Positions 13,021 through 13,175 of a stretch of 13,175 nt of DNA are shown piece by piece. The stretch's first letter is position 1. Each line of letters starts with the position of its first letter. The notes below the pieces were generated by a model. The model did not search any database, was not told the origin of the DNA, and worked only from the letters and a program-made list of their open reading frames with translations. The position numbers and the translations under genes are program-made. Source of the DNA: an uncultured Oscillospiraceae bacterium (GTDB lineage: Bacteria; Bacillota; Clostridia; Oscillospirales; Oscillospiraceae); contig CAJOFW010000016.1 in NCBI GenBank assembly GCA_905234005.1, positions 3,187-16,361 of the forward strand. The letters are read 5' to 3'.

Positions 13021-13175
13021 ATGAAGCGGGTTCTGGCCGCGACCGTACAGGTGAAGGACTGGGACGAGCGCTTCTCCCGCGATAACCGGGCGTGGGCGTC
13101 CATCATCGCCGTTCCGGAGGATGCGGACAAATGGGGAGACCGCCGCGCCCAGTATACGGTAGATCGCTCGCATTC
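13021..13175 (+). CDS. Unidentified protein, N-terminal 51 codons only
   Basis: An open frame begins at ATG 13021 with GGAG (13009-13012) 8 bases upstream and runs off the right edge. It starts MKRVLAATVQVKDWDERFSR and is charged, with no signal peptide or membrane helix; Asp, Arg and Trp are frequent. I do not recognise a family. No promoter box is evident between repeat copy D and the start, so the element may form its leader. Codon use resembles the neighbours, and it is the only forward frame with a ribosome site here. Confidence 0.5.
   Translation, partial: MKRVLAATVQVKDWDERFSRDNRAWASIIAVPEDADKWGDRRAQYTVDRSH

Noticed and set aside
1..13175. tRNA, rRNA or further CIRCE/CtsR sites
   Set aside because: No cloverleaf, rRNA segment, second CIRCE or tandem AGGTCAAA-type box was seen when reading the intergenic regions on both strands.

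Overview
The window looks like a chromosomal segment of a GC-rich (roughly 65% by eye), Gram-positive-type member of the Clostridia, probably Oscillospiraceae or a relative. The reasons are the HrcA/CIRCE-controlled gene order hrcA-grpE-dnaK-dnaJ, strong AGGAGG-type ribosome sites, sigma-A type promoters, a membrane-anchored HtrA, and a cytidylate kinase-like protein and a lone U32 family protein typical of that group. The lineage is inferred from gene content, not from a marker-gene comparison.

Layout. Positions 1-2628 are read on the minus strand: a secreted protein with a possible degenerate SLH-like module (cut by the left edge), a PurN-type formyltransferase whose active-site residues look altered, and a small YcxB-like membrane protein just upstream of it. 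From 2811 everything is on the plus strand. A promoter overlapped by a CIRCE operator drives hrcA, grpE (overlapping hrcA by 8 bases) and dnaK. dnaJ follows after a 262-base gap holding a GC hairpin and a repeat element. After a strong terminator come htrA, a U32 family protein probably made from a leaderless mRNA, an AEC-family permease gene broken by a frameshift, a cytidylate kinase-like gene with its own strong promoter, and the first 51 codons of an unidentified gene that leaves the window. No stretch longer than 300 bases lacks a gene.

How the genes work together. HrcA represses the operon at CIRCE, while GrpE, DnaK and DnaJ form the Hsp70 folding machine. HtrA is a membrane-anchored protease/chaperone on the extracytoplasmic side, so 2.8-9.7 kb reads as a protein quality-control block, although no CIRCE was found in front of htrA.

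Most unusual signal. A dispersed intergenic element of about 115 bases occurs three times nearly complete (6699-6813, 11109-11220 inverted, 12879-12995) and once truncated (9699-9747). Each copy sits directly after a stop codon or between genes. It has a near-invariant core that can fold into a stem-loop and an AT-rich terminal palindrome. Paired substitutions between copies preserve base pairing in two separate stems. It looks like an undescribed REP/MITE-like or structured-RNA family. One copy separates dnaK from dnaJ, and another supplies the stop codon of the U32 gene.
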